Source: Spironucleus salmonicida
Taxonomy: Eukaryota > Fornicata > Diplomonadida > Hexamitidae
Direction: 5' to 3'
NCBI GenBank assembly: GCA_000497125.2
Contig: CM035323.1
Coordinates: forward strand, 380,001-444,000
Length of the DNA: 64,000 nucleotides
Shown: one piece after another, positions 35,401-47,100 of the stretch
Layout: each line of letters begins with the position of its first letter
Position numbering within the stretch: the stretch's first letter is position 1
Position numbers and translations under genes: made by a program
Notes under the pieces: model-generated
What the model saw: the letters and a program-made list of their open reading frames with translations, nothing else
Databases searched by the model: none
Told to the model about the DNA's origin: nothing

Positions 35401-35739
35401 TTAAACTTTATTATACTCAATAATATGGATATTATCTTCAGACAATGCAGAGATGCCATTTGGGGTAGGGAAAATTTTAATTATCTTTTCCTTTAAGTCA
35501 TAAGAATTCGTTATAATACCATCTTACCAAGTTTGTACAAAAGTTTCATTGGCAATATATAGTATTTTATTCGAGAAGCAAGCTAGTTTTACGATCTACG
35601 GATTACGAACGGGTTATTAGGGTACAAAATCAACTAAAGTTTCCAATTATTCTTGAGTAATAACTTAAAGTGGATTTGAGTAATTGATATCAATTGGGCT
35701 AGTTTACAAGAACTAAAGCTCAGAAATAAGATAAGTCAT
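32500..35739 (-). CDS. 1079-aa protein: propeller-like N-terminus and C-terminal pseudokinase
   Basis: A single open frame of 1080 codons, ending GAT-GAG-TGA-AG (AGTGAA). Residues 1-330 are beta-rich and resemble a degenerate propeller. Residues ~440-640 are Lys/Ser/Gln-rich linker. From ~720 a protein kinase fold is visible: the VAIK-type lysine in KFVSCKIMPK, NLLQIFTFAE, and the catalytic loop reading IIHRELDPNNIL where HRDLKPxN is expected. DFG is replaced by STG (VKIFSTGF), and PPEIICG plus NVWAIGTVIYKLI give APE and the F helix. Both catalytic aspartates are missing, so it is predicted inactive. An internal start at 34419 is an alternative. Confidence 0.75.
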
Positions 35740-35891
35740 TTTGTGTATGGAGTGGTTGATTTATTTTGATATGAACAATATTATATAAGTATTACGATAA
35801 TATTGAAAAATTTTATAAATGTATTAACGTATTATTTATTACAGTCTATGCGTAAATTGTATTATGTCTACATTAATTTACACGATATATA

Positions 35892-36962
35892 ATGAGTAAA
35901 GTACGAGTTGCAAGAAATATATATGATTCTTAATAAGAAACTATGTCAATAGACTTTTCTCCTGATATGCAGTATATAGCGTAAGGATGTTCGAATGGGA
36001 GTGTTTATCTTCATTCAGTACCAACCCCAACAATTAATAAAGCACTTACCTCTCCATACTCTAAACCAGTGACTGGAATTTCTTTTGGTCCAACAGGATC
36101 AAAATTAGTTTCTGTATAGTCAAATGGAAGTATGTGCACTTGGAACTATCATGGTTAACTTATAGATCACTAAAAGCTTAATACTGAGTTGTATACTATA
36201 AAATATAATAATTAAGGTAATTAGTTTGCTGTAGCTGGACGAGATTAAATAGTTCATATATTTGATGATGCTACCAATAAGGAAACTTAAAAACTATAAT
36301 GTGGTCATAATAACAGAATTTTTGGATTAGCTTATGATAGTTAAACATCATCTGTGCTGTATTCTGGAGGTTGGGATAATATTGTGTAAATATGGGATCT
36401 TCGTATTGGTTAGCCTGTTTAATCCATTCATAGTGTTTAAGTTTGTGGTGATTCCATTGATGAATTAGACGGTAAACTACTTATTGGATCTTGGCGCCCA
36501 AATGATTGTCTTTAAGTATACGATCTACGCTAACTTAAGTAAAAATTAATAAGTATTCAAGACTTAACTATGGAATCCGATAATGAAATAATTGTTACTA
36601 ATAATTTACCTTTTAATAGATAAATATCACCTGCAATAATGAAAAATGATTCATTCATCAGGCAAGACTAAGTTGAAAAATCATCAAATTCTGATGATAG
36701 CTAAAAGTAATCTAGTAACTAATAACAAAATAATCCAACGCTTATTTATACATGTAAATTTAATAGAGCATAGCCCCGTTTAATTTTTGGAGCAGGTAGC
36801 GGAGGAAACATGATGAAAATTTTTGACTTGGATAGCAATTCACTTAAAGGCGTGTTAAAGTGTCAGTCTAGTATATATTGTTCAGCATTGTCAGCAAACG
36901 GTGCCTTGGGCGCTGTAGCTGGAGATTCGTTTGGAATAAATATTTTTAATTTTGACAAATGA
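35892..36962 (+). CDS. WD40-repeat protein
   Basis: A 356-aa frame with roughly 35 TAA/TAG glutamines. WD40 blades are recognisable: MSIDFSPDMQYIAQGCSNGSV, VTGISFGPTGSKLVS, IFGLAYDSQTSSVLYSGG-WDNIVQIWDLR, and a final MMKIFDLDSN. A Gln/Asn/Ser-rich insertion (~residues 230-280) separates the later blades. Acts presumably as an interaction scaffold; the specific complex is not identifiable. It is divergent from the pseudokinase gene with 152 bp between starts. Confidence 0.8.
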
Positions 36963-37002
36963 GTTACTTATTATTCATTTATAGTTATGCATATTTGTTA
37001 AA

Positions 37003-37521
37003 ATGGCCAGCACCATTTCCCAGCTGGTTGAGCTACCTGCACTGCGCCGTATTTAGGTATCCCCATACAAGCCATTTAATGCTGTAATCAATCCAGGACT
37101 TCGCGCTTAGAAACCCATAATACAAAAACAGCGAAAGTCGTAAACTAACCACTTTGGTACCACCCTCAACATAGACCCGCCTGTTCGGCTCCCAGCATTC
37201 TCCAAAGTGCCGTTTTTATCGGAATTCATCGCCCGCTATCTAGGCGCTGATGTAGACTACATGTCAGTTTAAATTGACAACTGGATGCATCTCCCTACCT
37301 ACTATAAGCTGGGCAAGGCCGAAATCACCAGCGCTATTCTACAGAATTTCGCAGAGTGCAAGGACACGTAGCAGCCGCATATCAGCGAGTTAATCCCTCG
37401 CGATAACCTGAACAAGTACCTGCTCGGAAGCCGCATCCTAATCAACCCCGAGAACACGCTCAAGCGTGCGGCATTCCGGTAGCTTGCGGAGCGCGTTTTC
37501 TACCAGGGCCGCCTGAAATGA
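37003..37521 (+). CDS. Unidentified 172-aa protein
   Basis: Frame from ATG 37003 (40 bp after the WD40 stop) to TGA 37519-37521, with about seven TAA/TAG glutamines mixed with CAG. Soluble, no TM or signal peptide. The N-terminal half is Pro/Lys/Gln-rich, followed by an apparently folded region (FIARYLGADVDYMSVQIDNW). Family not recognised. It is followed after only 22 bp by the next gene on the same strand. Confidence 0.65.
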
Positions 37522-37522
37522 C

Positions 37523-37534
37523 GTAGACGTCTAC
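37523..37534. promoter_or_regulatory. 12-bp palindrome between two genes
   Basis: GTAGACGTCTAC is a perfect palindrome within the 22-bp gap separating the genes at 37003 and 37544, 9 bp before the second start codon. A protein-binding site is possible; its function is unknown. Confidence 0.35.
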
Positions 37535-37543
37535 ATAGCAAAA

Positions 37544-38194
37544 ATGGGGCACGCGGAGCGGCGTAACGCCCTCAAAATTCTGTATACTATGCCATCATTT
37601 CTGGTACTAGCAGCTGTGTTGAGCTTCAGCTACATCGAGAGGCCTGCCAGGCTGCGCCCGCGGGAACTAGGAATTTTCATTGTTCTGCTGCAGCTTCCGG
37701 CGGTTTTCACGCTCCCCAATACCACAATTTGCGTGGTTTTGAACATTTTTCTCGCCTCAGCGCTTGCTCTAAACTTCAACAGGATAGGGATTGCGTCGGT
37801 AGCTGTGGCAGGCTGCGGCTTCATGTTAGCCACCGGCTTCGCACTATGCGGCTGGCGGGGGAGGCGATAAGGTTCGATGCTCGCGTTCAGCGCACTGGGA
37901 TTCGGCGTGTTGGCGCTCGTTTTCGGCTTTGCAGAGCTCGAGCTAGCGGTCTGGGAGACGGTCTGGGAGGAGGAGAACGCAGAAATGCTATTTTGCGAGA
38001 TTTCATCTTTTCTGGTAGGTTTCGTTGGGTTAGCGTGCTTGTTTCAGAACGACTATGTGATGGTGGTCGGATTTTTGTATTTTTCGCTTCTAGAGGTCAC
38101 CCCGTTCGATTCATGGCTTGTCGGTGGTGCGCAGGTGCTGCTTCTGGGGCTGCTTGCGATTGCTGTTTTGGATAGGGGTGCAATGACAAAGTGA
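37544..38194 (+). CDS. Multi-pass membrane protein, 216 aa
   Basis: 217 codons with one TAA read as Gln (37868), ending AAG-TGA-TAA. At least five hydrophobic helices are visible: FLVLAAVLSFSYI, LGIFIVLLQLPAVF, ICVVLNIFLASALAL, IASVAVAGCGFMLATGFAL, then two or three more (FLVGFVGLACLF, VVGFLYFSLLE, VLLLGLLAIAVL). Basic N-terminus, short tail DRGAMTK. No family recognised. GC-rich, like the gene before it. Confidence 0.75.
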
Positions 38195-38351
38195 TAAATT
38201 TATTGGGTTAAGGGCAGCGAAGTTATTGACTTTGAATTTTAAGGGAATGTGTAGGTGTTAAAAACAATCTTTGCCGGTAAAAGAAAGTTTCGAGTCTGAG
38301 CGGTTATAAGCGGTAGACTATGGTATAAATATCACAATATAAAATAACACG

Positions 38352-40580
38352 TCACTCAAATACACCAAGCTTGACCCTTTACCTCAAGTTTTTATTTATG
38401 CCATAGCATTCAATTTTTTCCTCGCTGATAAAATCGCTCATTGCAATATTGAAGTCAATTAACATTCTTTTGGAGATAGCGATGACATTTCCATTTTCTA
38501 TGCCAGCAATTTCAATCTAAAACTATACATTGAAGGCTGAGAAATTACCTTATATTAGGCTTTCGTCGATATCTACATCATAGTTGTTAATCGATGTAAT
38601 AAGTGTAGAATTATGAAGTAAACATGTTAAATTAAGTTCTGCGATTGCTACTTCTTCGTTAAAGCGGTTTAAACCACCACTTTAAGCGTTAAAATATTAG
38701 CAGTCTTAGGATACCAATGCATTACCTTCATTGTCAAAAATAGAAAATTTCAGATTCTTCTAATTGGTATTGTAAGAAGATATTATACTAAGCTTTAGTT
38801 GATCTTAAAATTCGTTGTAAAATGTATTGGAAGTTTAATTATAGTAGAAATTTGTCAGATTATCTGAGTCAGTTAGCTTAACAGCAAGTGCCAGTTTTCC
38901 TGGTCCAGTTGCAGTAGAAATTGCAGTTAAAATACCAGAAATTGAGTTATCAATCAGTTTATTTTCAAACAAGAATCTGTTATAATTTAGAATTTCTTAA
39001 ATAAATTTTTATTATAAAATTGCATACGCTTTGTCGTTTATTGGGGATTGATTTAATGACAAAAATATAATAAGCTCAAAATTTAATTAAACCTAAGTAA
39101 AGTTAACAGGAAATTCATTATTAACGCGTTCGTCTTTAAATTCAGAGTCAACTTATTCAGTAATAGTAGATTTACCTTTCAATACATCTAAAGAAAATTT
39201 TTAACCGCTTTCTTCCGTTTAATACTTATTTTGAGGTACTTTATGGTTGATTTTAGTTTGAGTTCCACTATAATTTTCGCTCATTATATTTAAAAGAAGT
39301 TACATATTTTCAAAAGAAAATGGGTAAACTTCAGGTTGTTTTATTTATGTTTAATGAACATTTTATCTATTCACAGTAGATACTAGTAATTTTTATGTTA
39401 TATTTTTTTAATTAAATAACTACCTAGAACTCATTGCCTACTATTATACTTTGCTAATATTTAAATTCATATTAATTTCCGCTTGATTTCTGAGACCAAC
39501 TTCTACATTAGAGATAGATAATGTATAAATTTTATGTCCTAATAAATCACAAAGTGCAACTTAGTCGTTAAAGGTACACATTTATCCTAGTTTAATAAGT
39601 CCAACAAGTTCCTTGACTTCATAAATTTAGCATAAATCTGGGCTGATATAATGCACACATCCATTACTACAAGATACTAGCAAAGCTTAGTCTTATAGTT
39701 AAGCAATTCCTTCCGGTTAACATAATGATTTTTAATAATCAAATATTTGATGCTTCCCAGGTTTTTCTGAGCAAAATACATGATATTTACCTTCTAAACT
39801 GATGCTATTGCATTTGTAGTTATTATTATATACGAATTTTATTAATTAATGTTTTATACCTTTCTCTCCAATAACAGTAGTAACAAGCTTTGCACCTACA
39901 TGAATATGTCTAATTGCATTATTTCCAGTATCACATACAACAATATTTCCTGTTTTAAGAACAGTTATTTACCCAGGATTATTAAATTGTGCAGGTTTGC
40001 CTAATACTTCATCAGTTTTATCTATGAATCCAGGACGATTTGGAATACCACAAAGTGTGTAAATTTAGGAAGAGTTATAAGGTATATAGCGTATGACATG
40101 ATTTTACGAATCGGATATATAAATAGTTTTATCAATTGGTGACTAAACTATTGAGGACGGTTTATGGAGACGGGCAGTATGAAATTTTCCATCTAAATAA
40201 CCTGGCTCGGACCCACATACACTGATAGTCATCCCCGTTTTTCCACTTAAAAATCTGATCTTAGAGTTTTCTGAATCACATATAAATACTCCTTCTTCAT
40301 CATTAAATATCCCTTTACAAATTCCTTTTGGCTTCTACAAGTGAATGGTATTTTAATTTTTATCTTAAATATCAACAGTAGTAACCAAGTTATTCGCTAA
40401 ATCTAAAAGTCGTAACTAATCATTTTTTGAATCTGAAACTATAAACTGGTTATCCGTTATCGAAATTATTGAAAATGGCTAGTTGAACTACGAGGCAAGC
40501 AACTCAGAGTCTAAATACCCTTATTTCTAACCAGCAGTATGCCGCTGGATGAACATTTGAGAATTTAATACAATTTTCAT
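38352..40580 (-). CDS. NHL-repeat beta-propeller protein, 742 aa
   Basis: One 743-codon frame; I checked that no TGA interrupts the join near 39284, where a shorter frame could appear to start. Residues ~1-330 contain NHL repeats: LQKPKGICKGIFNDEEGVFICDSENSKIR, LHKPSSIV...IYISDSQNHVIRYI, and FNNPGQITVLKTGNIVVCDTGNNAIRHI. The C-terminal ~310 residues (from MSENYSGTQ) form a separate beta-rich region with N-glycosylation-like sites but no TM helix. NHL propellers usually mediate protein or RNA contacts. It is divergent from 40608 with only 27 bp between starts. Confidence 0.75.
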
Positions 40581-40607
40581 ATAATATCCTTATAAATAAT
40601 TTTTAAA
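40581..40607. promoter_or_regulatory. 27-bp intergenic region between divergent starts
   Basis: The two start codons are separated by 27 bp of AT-rich sequence containing ATAATAT and TATAAAT. Any core promoters for both genes must be inside it or inside the coding regions. Confidence 0.45.
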
Positions 40608-42044
40608 ATGACATTAGAGGAAGTACAGCGAAAATACGCTAATATGTGTTTACTAGAAGCTCACGAAACCACCAAACAGCTCCTTGACTCTATACATAAC
40701 TTGGAAACGGACATTAGTAGCTTAAAAACCGAATTTAGCGCTTTGGACGCCTTCATCACAGTGTACAACGAGGATATCGTCCCCCGCAGCTAGGCGCTCA
40801 TTATAGAGCATCAGAAACTGTCCTAGCTCTTATTGACGCAAACAGCTCTTTCATTCCCAGAAGCTCAGTTCCGTCAAGTGAAGGCCCTCCTTCCGGGATT
40901 CCCAAACCTGGCATCGTTCCTCACGTTGGATCAGTGCCTGAACGCTGCGTTTGTGCAGCTTTTTCTGCAGTTTTTCCCAGCACCTGTAGGAGCCGAAACT
41001 GTTCACAATTCTACTTTCCACTCCATCTTAACGGAATACCTCAAAAACGTGTTTTCGCAGCCAATCCAGACACCAGAGCTTGCGCGCGTGACGAAGGCGT
41101 TCCAGCCGCAGCGCTTCAGGATCGGCGCAAATGGGCGCCTTTAGAGTGTCCCGTGCTCCGTCCACGCCGGCAGCGCCTGCGAGCTCCTGACCGAAATTTA
41201 CCAGTTTCTGATATCTGCTAATCAGATGTTGTTGTAAGAATTTGGCGATAATGACGAGCTTTTTGTGGTTTTTTCACGGTACCAGCAGGACTTCTAGCAC
41301 AGCTTCTATCGGGCGGTAATCGCAGAGCGCAAGAGGGCCAAAGTGGCCGGCCTCGTGGGGGTCATGCGGGATGCGAAAAATTTCATCAGTAGTCTTCATA
41401 AAATCGAGTTCGAGGAAGTTTCAGACTTTAGGGCGCTGGCGCTGAGCTGCTTGCAGAAACTACCAGATTTTATAAAATAGCTGATTTAATCATAGGTGAC
41501 CGACTTACTAAATATTTAAGGCTAGACATTTGCTTAGTAGGCAGGGGCGTTTATTAGTTACATAGTATCTATTATTGAGACTGAGTTCGAGTCCGGGTTG
41601 AAAGAATTATAATTTTCGGAAATCTGTAGCGAGCAGCTCATTTTCAGCCTTCAAGAGCTTGAATCATCCCATGACGCTTTCACAAGGATTTTCATCGAGA
41701 AGATTCCGAAATCGACGAAAGTGATGGAGCAAGCCGCCACTGTCGACCAGATTCTGCGGGTGTATTTGATGCTGAAGGAGGGCGCCAAAGCAGGTAGCCT
41801 ATTGTGTATTTTGACCAAATCTATAAATAATTTGGTACAGCTGTCAGTTCTCCAGCGTGCGGAGCTCTACGGGCACCGGTTCAAGTCCATCAAAGAGATG
41901 TAATAGGGAGATCGAAGCGATTTCATGTCTATCTTTAGCGAGAAATTCTAGCGGTAAATCAGGGAAATTTTTCAACGCTTTAAGAACTTCGTAGAAATTG
42001 ACGTGGAGTTTGAAAATGACGTTTATTCGCTTTTTGAATAGTGA
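40608..42044 (+). CDS. 478-aa helical protein, possibly a vesicle-tethering subunit
   Basis: Frame of 479 codons, ending GAA-TAG-TGA-CAA. It begins with a coiled-coil region (HETTKQLLDSIHNLETDISSL) followed by helical segments throughout, an organisation like COG/exocyst-type tethering subunits. I cannot match a specific family. TAA/TAG and CAG glutamines are mixed, and the middle (40850-41450) is GC-richer. No TM segment. Confidence 0.6.
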
Positions 42045-42161
42045 CAATTATTTTTGAGAGTTTGAGGATAGAAAATATATTGAAATGGAAAATTAAAATG
42101 TTTATTTAAACACATTAGTATACAATAATGATAATATTAATTTCACTCCACATACTATACA

Positions 42162-43274
42162 ATGGAGCAATATTTACTCATCGTCGCTGTCCAGAGGCAG
42201 CTAAAATAATCGTCACCAGAGGAGAGACTCACTCTCATTCCAGCCCTGCTAGCCCAGTGCAACGAGCTGCATGCCTACTCAATTTCGAACTAAATGCTCT
42301 CAAAAAACGAAGAATTCGATGAGCTGAACGAGGACCAGCTCGCATGCCTGCTCTCAAACTTCCTTATCGCCAAAGCCCACTCTGACTTTTACACGGCCAG
42401 AGATACACGGCTGCAGTCCGTCCAGCTCGCGCTAGAGTCGATGCGCGCCTACGTGGACCTGCTTCTGCTGCTGGATTTGTACTCCAGTGATTAGATTAAG
42501 CTACTAGCGAACGAGCTGGATCCATCGCGTGCACGCGATGTGAAGCGCAATCTGATTTTGGAGGAGGAGAAATATCGCAAGGAGGCTGATAACGCTCTGA
42601 ACACAATCCTGTCTGGCAACCTTGGCGAGGAACTAGCAGCAATGCGCAGCTGCGTTCACCATGCCAAGTTTGAAGCTATTCGCGAGATAAGGTTCCTGGA
42701 GGAGGAGCTGGAAATGCTTGAATTCGAGCGCAACAACCCTAGGGAGGCTGAGAACGCGCTGAAAGAGCGCGAGCTTTTCCTGCTCTAGAATGCATCCAAG
42801 CCCATCCAAATGGTCTAAATGGACGAAAATCTGGTCAGCAGCATCCAGAAAAAGGGCAAATTCGTACCCCTGGACACGGTGGAACTGATGAAGTTGGAAC
42901 AGGAAAAGGCCGCTACCAAGAAGCAGATTACCGGAAACGACGTCAATGCGGTGATCCAGAAGCAGTGCAACCAGGACGTGAGCCAGAGCATCAACTGGGG
43001 CACGGTGGACCTTGCCTACGGCGGCGGCAACCCGGATGTGGACTGCTACTATGACAAGGAGTACAAAATTGTGCGAACTGACACTTTTTACCCAGGCCAG
43101 GAGGACCCTGAGCCGGAAATGGACTGGAAGCGCTACACGGAGAAGGACATGCTCGAGGAGGGTCGGGGTGACGAGGAGGACTACGACCCAGCGAAAATAT
43201 AGGAAACGAGGGACTGGGACGACTGGAAGGACCAGCACCCCACGGGTCAGGGCAACAAAAGGAGGATGGTCTGA
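42162..43274 (+). CDS. IGBP1: TAP42/IGBP1 (alpha4) family PP2A regulator
   Basis: A 370-aa frame. The TAP42 family signature lies at the C-terminus: DWDDWKDQHPTGQGNKRRM, matching the conserved D-W-x-D-x-N/H-P-x-G-x-G-N-x-x end. The N-terminal ~230 residues are helical, including EEEKYRKEADNALN and ELEMLEFERNN, as expected for the TPR-like domain. TAP42/alpha4 binds the catalytic subunits of PP2A-type phosphatases and protects them. It converges with the ankyrin gene, 9 bp between stops. Mostly GC-rich with five TAR glutamines. Confidence 0.85.
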
Positions 43275-43283
43275 GAGATTAAA

Positions 43284-45425
43284 TCACTTGCTGAGCTGCT
43301 TTTGCAGCAGTACCAACTCGTTCTGAAGGTTCTTTATTTCCACTTCTTGGAGTTTCGCAAAATTCTCCAGAATTTGATTTTCGCGCTGTACAGAATTTAG
43401 CTTCTGCTTGGATTCTTATTTGGACAGCTCGGGATTATTCTGCAAGTAGGAAACCTCCAATTGGCCAATTAGTGTGATTAAATAACTAATCTCTAGTGTT
43501 ACGTTATCGTCATTAATTGGCGTCGATTCTGACGAAATTGTATGCTCTATTTGCAAATTTGTCTAGTTGATAATTTCTGCAATAGCGGCTTCGTTTGCTT
43601 ATGATGTAGGTGTTGATTGTTTTTCTAACTCTACTGGACGTTTATCTGTTTAACTAACCGTTTGCTTAGCATGCTTTTTAGAGGGTTTTGGCTATTCGGG
43701 GCTTGAAATTGCCTTCTAAACAGGCTCCTAAGCAATGCTAATTTGTGGTTAATTAATTTCTCCATGATTCCAGAATTTAAGCAGCAATTTTGCATATTTT
43801 ATTTGGTTCTAGGTAATCTTATTATTTGATTTTGTGTAGTTGCTGTCTGCATAAAATAGTTGCGGGTCGCAAAGTTTATTTACCAGTGATTATTTATATA
43901 CATTTTAAAACAGCTTCTCTTTAATGAAATTAAGATCTACCAGAATGTCAACAGACGATTTTAGCGTTGCCACTATATTTTTCATCACTTAATGTTTTTA
44001 CTAAATCAGGCCTTCCGTGATATCCCCAAATTAGCACAAAAAATCTTTTATATTGGGGTCTTTATCCTCAAGCAGTTCAATAATGCCATCCGCAATATCA
44101 CTGGCTGTAGAGCCTTTTGGAATTTTAAACTGATTCCAGATACCGCCAAAATTGGCCATGCCAGATTCGTACGATACAAGTTATTATACTAATTTAAGAT
44201 CAAAAGTAAGCACTGCAAGAGTCATATTCGTCACACCCTTCGGACTATAAATGCGAAATTGGGTGTCGATCAGAGACGGATTTTGGTAGTTCAGAATCTG
44301 CTACTGCAAATACGGCACAGCTTTGCTCTGCGGTATGAAGTCCCAACCACGCGAAAATGCTTAATACTCGATCTGCTTTTCGTACTCGAGTGTTTTAAAA
44401 CTCACCAAATCGAACTTGTTTTCTTTGCGCTTAGGAGATATCTTTAGCAAAAGTTTGTCCTCCACAGCCTTGCTGATGAAGCATGAAAACGAGTGTTCGA
44501 AAGGCACCAACTGATTCGCGTAGTACGCGTTGGCACTGAACTGCGCAATAAAATACTGCGTCGATTTTGGCGGGACGAAGTTGAGGAACGAATGCTGATT
44601 TATGACGACGGTGGAATGCTCAAACGGGACCAGGAAATCGAAAATCTCCCTTCTGTCAAAAATGACCGCTAGGGTGAGCGCGGTGTAGCACTAAATTGCC
44701 TGAATTCTTGCGTACTTGTCGGTCAAAAGCTTCACCAGGGCAAACTGGTCGAAAAATACCGCTAAATGCAGCGGTGTTACTGTGTTGTAGAAGACAATTC
44801 TGCTGGTCGACTGTGCGTGTTCCTGAACCTTTTAGACGGATCCCTATTTGATTTACTGTATTAGGGGGTGATTCAGGCTCCCGATTTCCTGCAGCAACTA
44901 AGTGGCATCTGTTCGCAGCAGCTGGAAGCATTCCTGGTCTGATAGCTGCTGATCTTGAGCTTCTTCAGATATGCTTATCTGATGTTTAGCAGTCTTTACC
45001 CCATCAGCTTATGACTTTTGGCCATGGTCATTTGGCTTGATATTACGTTAAATCAGAAGCTTAATTTCTTATAAATTGTACAGTTTATTGTCTTCCAGCT
45101 TGAGTTTGGCTATGATATGGCAGCAAAGCTATTGGAAGTTTAGCAGGTTATTGTTTTTCTTAACCAATTGTAGGACTTGTGTCTTGATTTCCTACGGCCA
45201 TGGAGGGGAATAAGTTACTTTGTAGGTGTTGGTAAAATATTACATTAACTATACCGCCGATAGCGATAGATTCTTGCAGAGAAACTCATCTATTCGTACT
45301 TATTGCTACTCCTCGATCTGAGAATAGCTTTCTAGCAACATACTTGGATCGTACGGTAGCTCCATATTGATAATTTGTTAAAATGCTAGCTAAAACTGTT
45401 TAGTGAACTCATCCAACTCCAGCAT
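43284..45425 (-). CDS. Ankyrin-repeat protein with C-terminal coiled coil, 713 aa
   Basis: 714 codons from ATG 45425 to AAG-TGA at 43284. Around residues 230-310 are ankyrin-type repeats: TPLHLAVFFDQFALVKLLTD followed by TALTLAVIFDRREIFDFLVP, then weaker ones. The N-terminal ~200 residues are helical. The central region to ~510 is folded without a recognised domain. The last ~60 residues are a coiled coil (ENFAKLQEVEIKNLQNELVL). Probable scaffold. It is divergent from NLE1 (126 bp between starts). Confidence 0.75.
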
Positions 45426-45551
45426 TTTCAAAATAGACTACACATAATTTATTTATTTATTATATATAATTTTAAAGGAACTATTTGAATTCCAAAATAA
45501 TATAATATTATATAATAAACAAGATTATAATTTGTTTTCCATTCCTCAAAC
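45426..45551. promoter_or_regulatory. Bidirectional promoter region
   Basis: 126 bp, AT-rich, with repeated TATAATATTATATAATA-like sequence and a C/T-rich stretch (ccattcctc) just before the NLE1 ATG. Confidence 0.35.
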
Positions 45552-46976
45552 ATGACGTCTTACACTTGCAACATATTTGTCAACGACGACCCGATGCCGC
45601 AGCTACAAAATTTAACATTACCTGCCAATACGACACCATAAGACCTATAAATGCTCCTTAATGACCTCACCGAGGATTCCGACAACCAGCTGCTCTACGA
45701 GTTCTACATCGACGCCGCCCCCATTATTTCGAGCCTACAGCAGCTCAATCTGAACGCTGAGCGCCAATTAACCATAACAGCCGTCCCACAGTCCGCACAC
45801 AAGGTCACAGCCCTGTCGCGCTGCTCCAACGACCTACCGGGCCACGAGGAGGCCGTTCTGGCGCTCCAGTTCTCCCCAAACTCCTAATTTCTCGCTTCTG
45901 GCTCCGGAGATACCACCATACGGATCTGGGACACGAACTCGTGCACGCCTGTCCGCATCCTGGACGCGCACAAGGCCTGGGTCCTGGCGCTAAAATTTTC
46001 GCCAGATTCGCAGTTCCTGGCTTCAGCAGACTTCGACGGCGTCCTGGCAGTCTTTGAGACCGCAAATTGGACCCAAATCGGCGGATTTAACGTCAAAAAG
46101 TCAATGAATCGTTGGATCACGTCCATTTCGTGGCAGCCGGACAGCCAGGCCTTCTTCACGGGCGGAAAAGACGGCTCAGTGAAGAAGTGGTCGCGGAACG
46201 GAGCGCTCCTGAAGGTCGTTTTTTCGGCCTCAAAATGCGTCACGGACGTCTGCTGCGGCGGCACGCACCTGATCGTCAGCTCAGAGGACTGCAAAGTGTA
46301 CATTTTCGACCTGATTTCGTTCAGGCTGCTGCACGAAATCCGGCACGCGCACTGGTGCAATTCCGTGCAGACCAGCCAGTGGTACCTCTGCAGATTCGGC
46401 GTTTTCGGCCTCCTGAAGCTTTTTGAGGCCTTCAGGCCCGAAATCCGCAAAATTGCGCCAGAAATCAAAAATTTGGCCGATTTTGAGGCCCTCGCGCCCG
46501 AAAAATAACTCGCCACGTACTTGAAACTACTGTAGAATAGGAAAGAAATGCTAATTGTCACTTCGGACGATCATACACTTTCTATTTACGAAATTCAACC
46601 GGACATAAAATTCGTCAAAAAGCTCACAGGGCACGTGAAGGCGGTCGCGCACGCCTGTTTTTCACCCGATGGGACGGCGATTGCGAGCGTTTCGTTCGAC
46701 CGCTCCGTGCGCCTCTGGGGCGCAGATGGAACGTTTTTGGCGAAGTTCCACAACCACGCCAGCGAGGTCTACCGCGTCGCTTTTAGCGCCGATTCGCGCT
46801 ATTTCATCACCTGCAGCAAGGACTCCACCTGCATGCTTTTCAGCGTAAAAAAGAGGAAAATGATCCGGGAACTTCCAGGACACGCGGACGAGGTTTACTG
46901 CGTTGACTGGAGTCTCCAGGGCGAGCTCGGCGCGAGCGCTGGAAAAGACCGTGTGGTCAAAATATGGCGTTAGTGA
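45552..46976 (+). CDS. NLE1: Notchless/Rsa4-type WD40 ribosome-assembly factor
   Basis: A 474-aa frame ending CGT-TAG-TGA. Residues 1-85 fit the NLE domain (a ubiquitin-like domain ahead of the propeller, with LPANTTPQDLQMLLNDL). The WD40 propeller follows: LPGHEEAVLALQFSPNSQFLASGSGDTTIRIWD, WVLALKFSPDS, and a last blade, LPGHADEVYCVDWSLQGELGASAGKDRVVKIWR, typical of this family. NLE1/Rsa4 is a nucleolar 60S assembly factor removed by the AAA ATPase Mdn1/Rea1. Length is close to the usual 480-515 aa. GC-rich with four TAA/TAG glutamines. Confidence 0.9.
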
Positions 46977-47100
46977 GTGAAATTTGGGTTTTTGGGAGGA
47001 TTTGGTGTAATTTGAGCTATTTGGGGAAGTTTGGGGGTTGTAGACGGGCGAAATGAGTCAGATTCGGGGCTATTAGATTACATTATATGAAATGAAATTA

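Noticed and set aside
39284-39286. Separate gene starting MSENYSGTQ
   Set aside because: The upstream NHL frame runs into it without a TGA and in the same phase, so one 743-codon gene is simpler.
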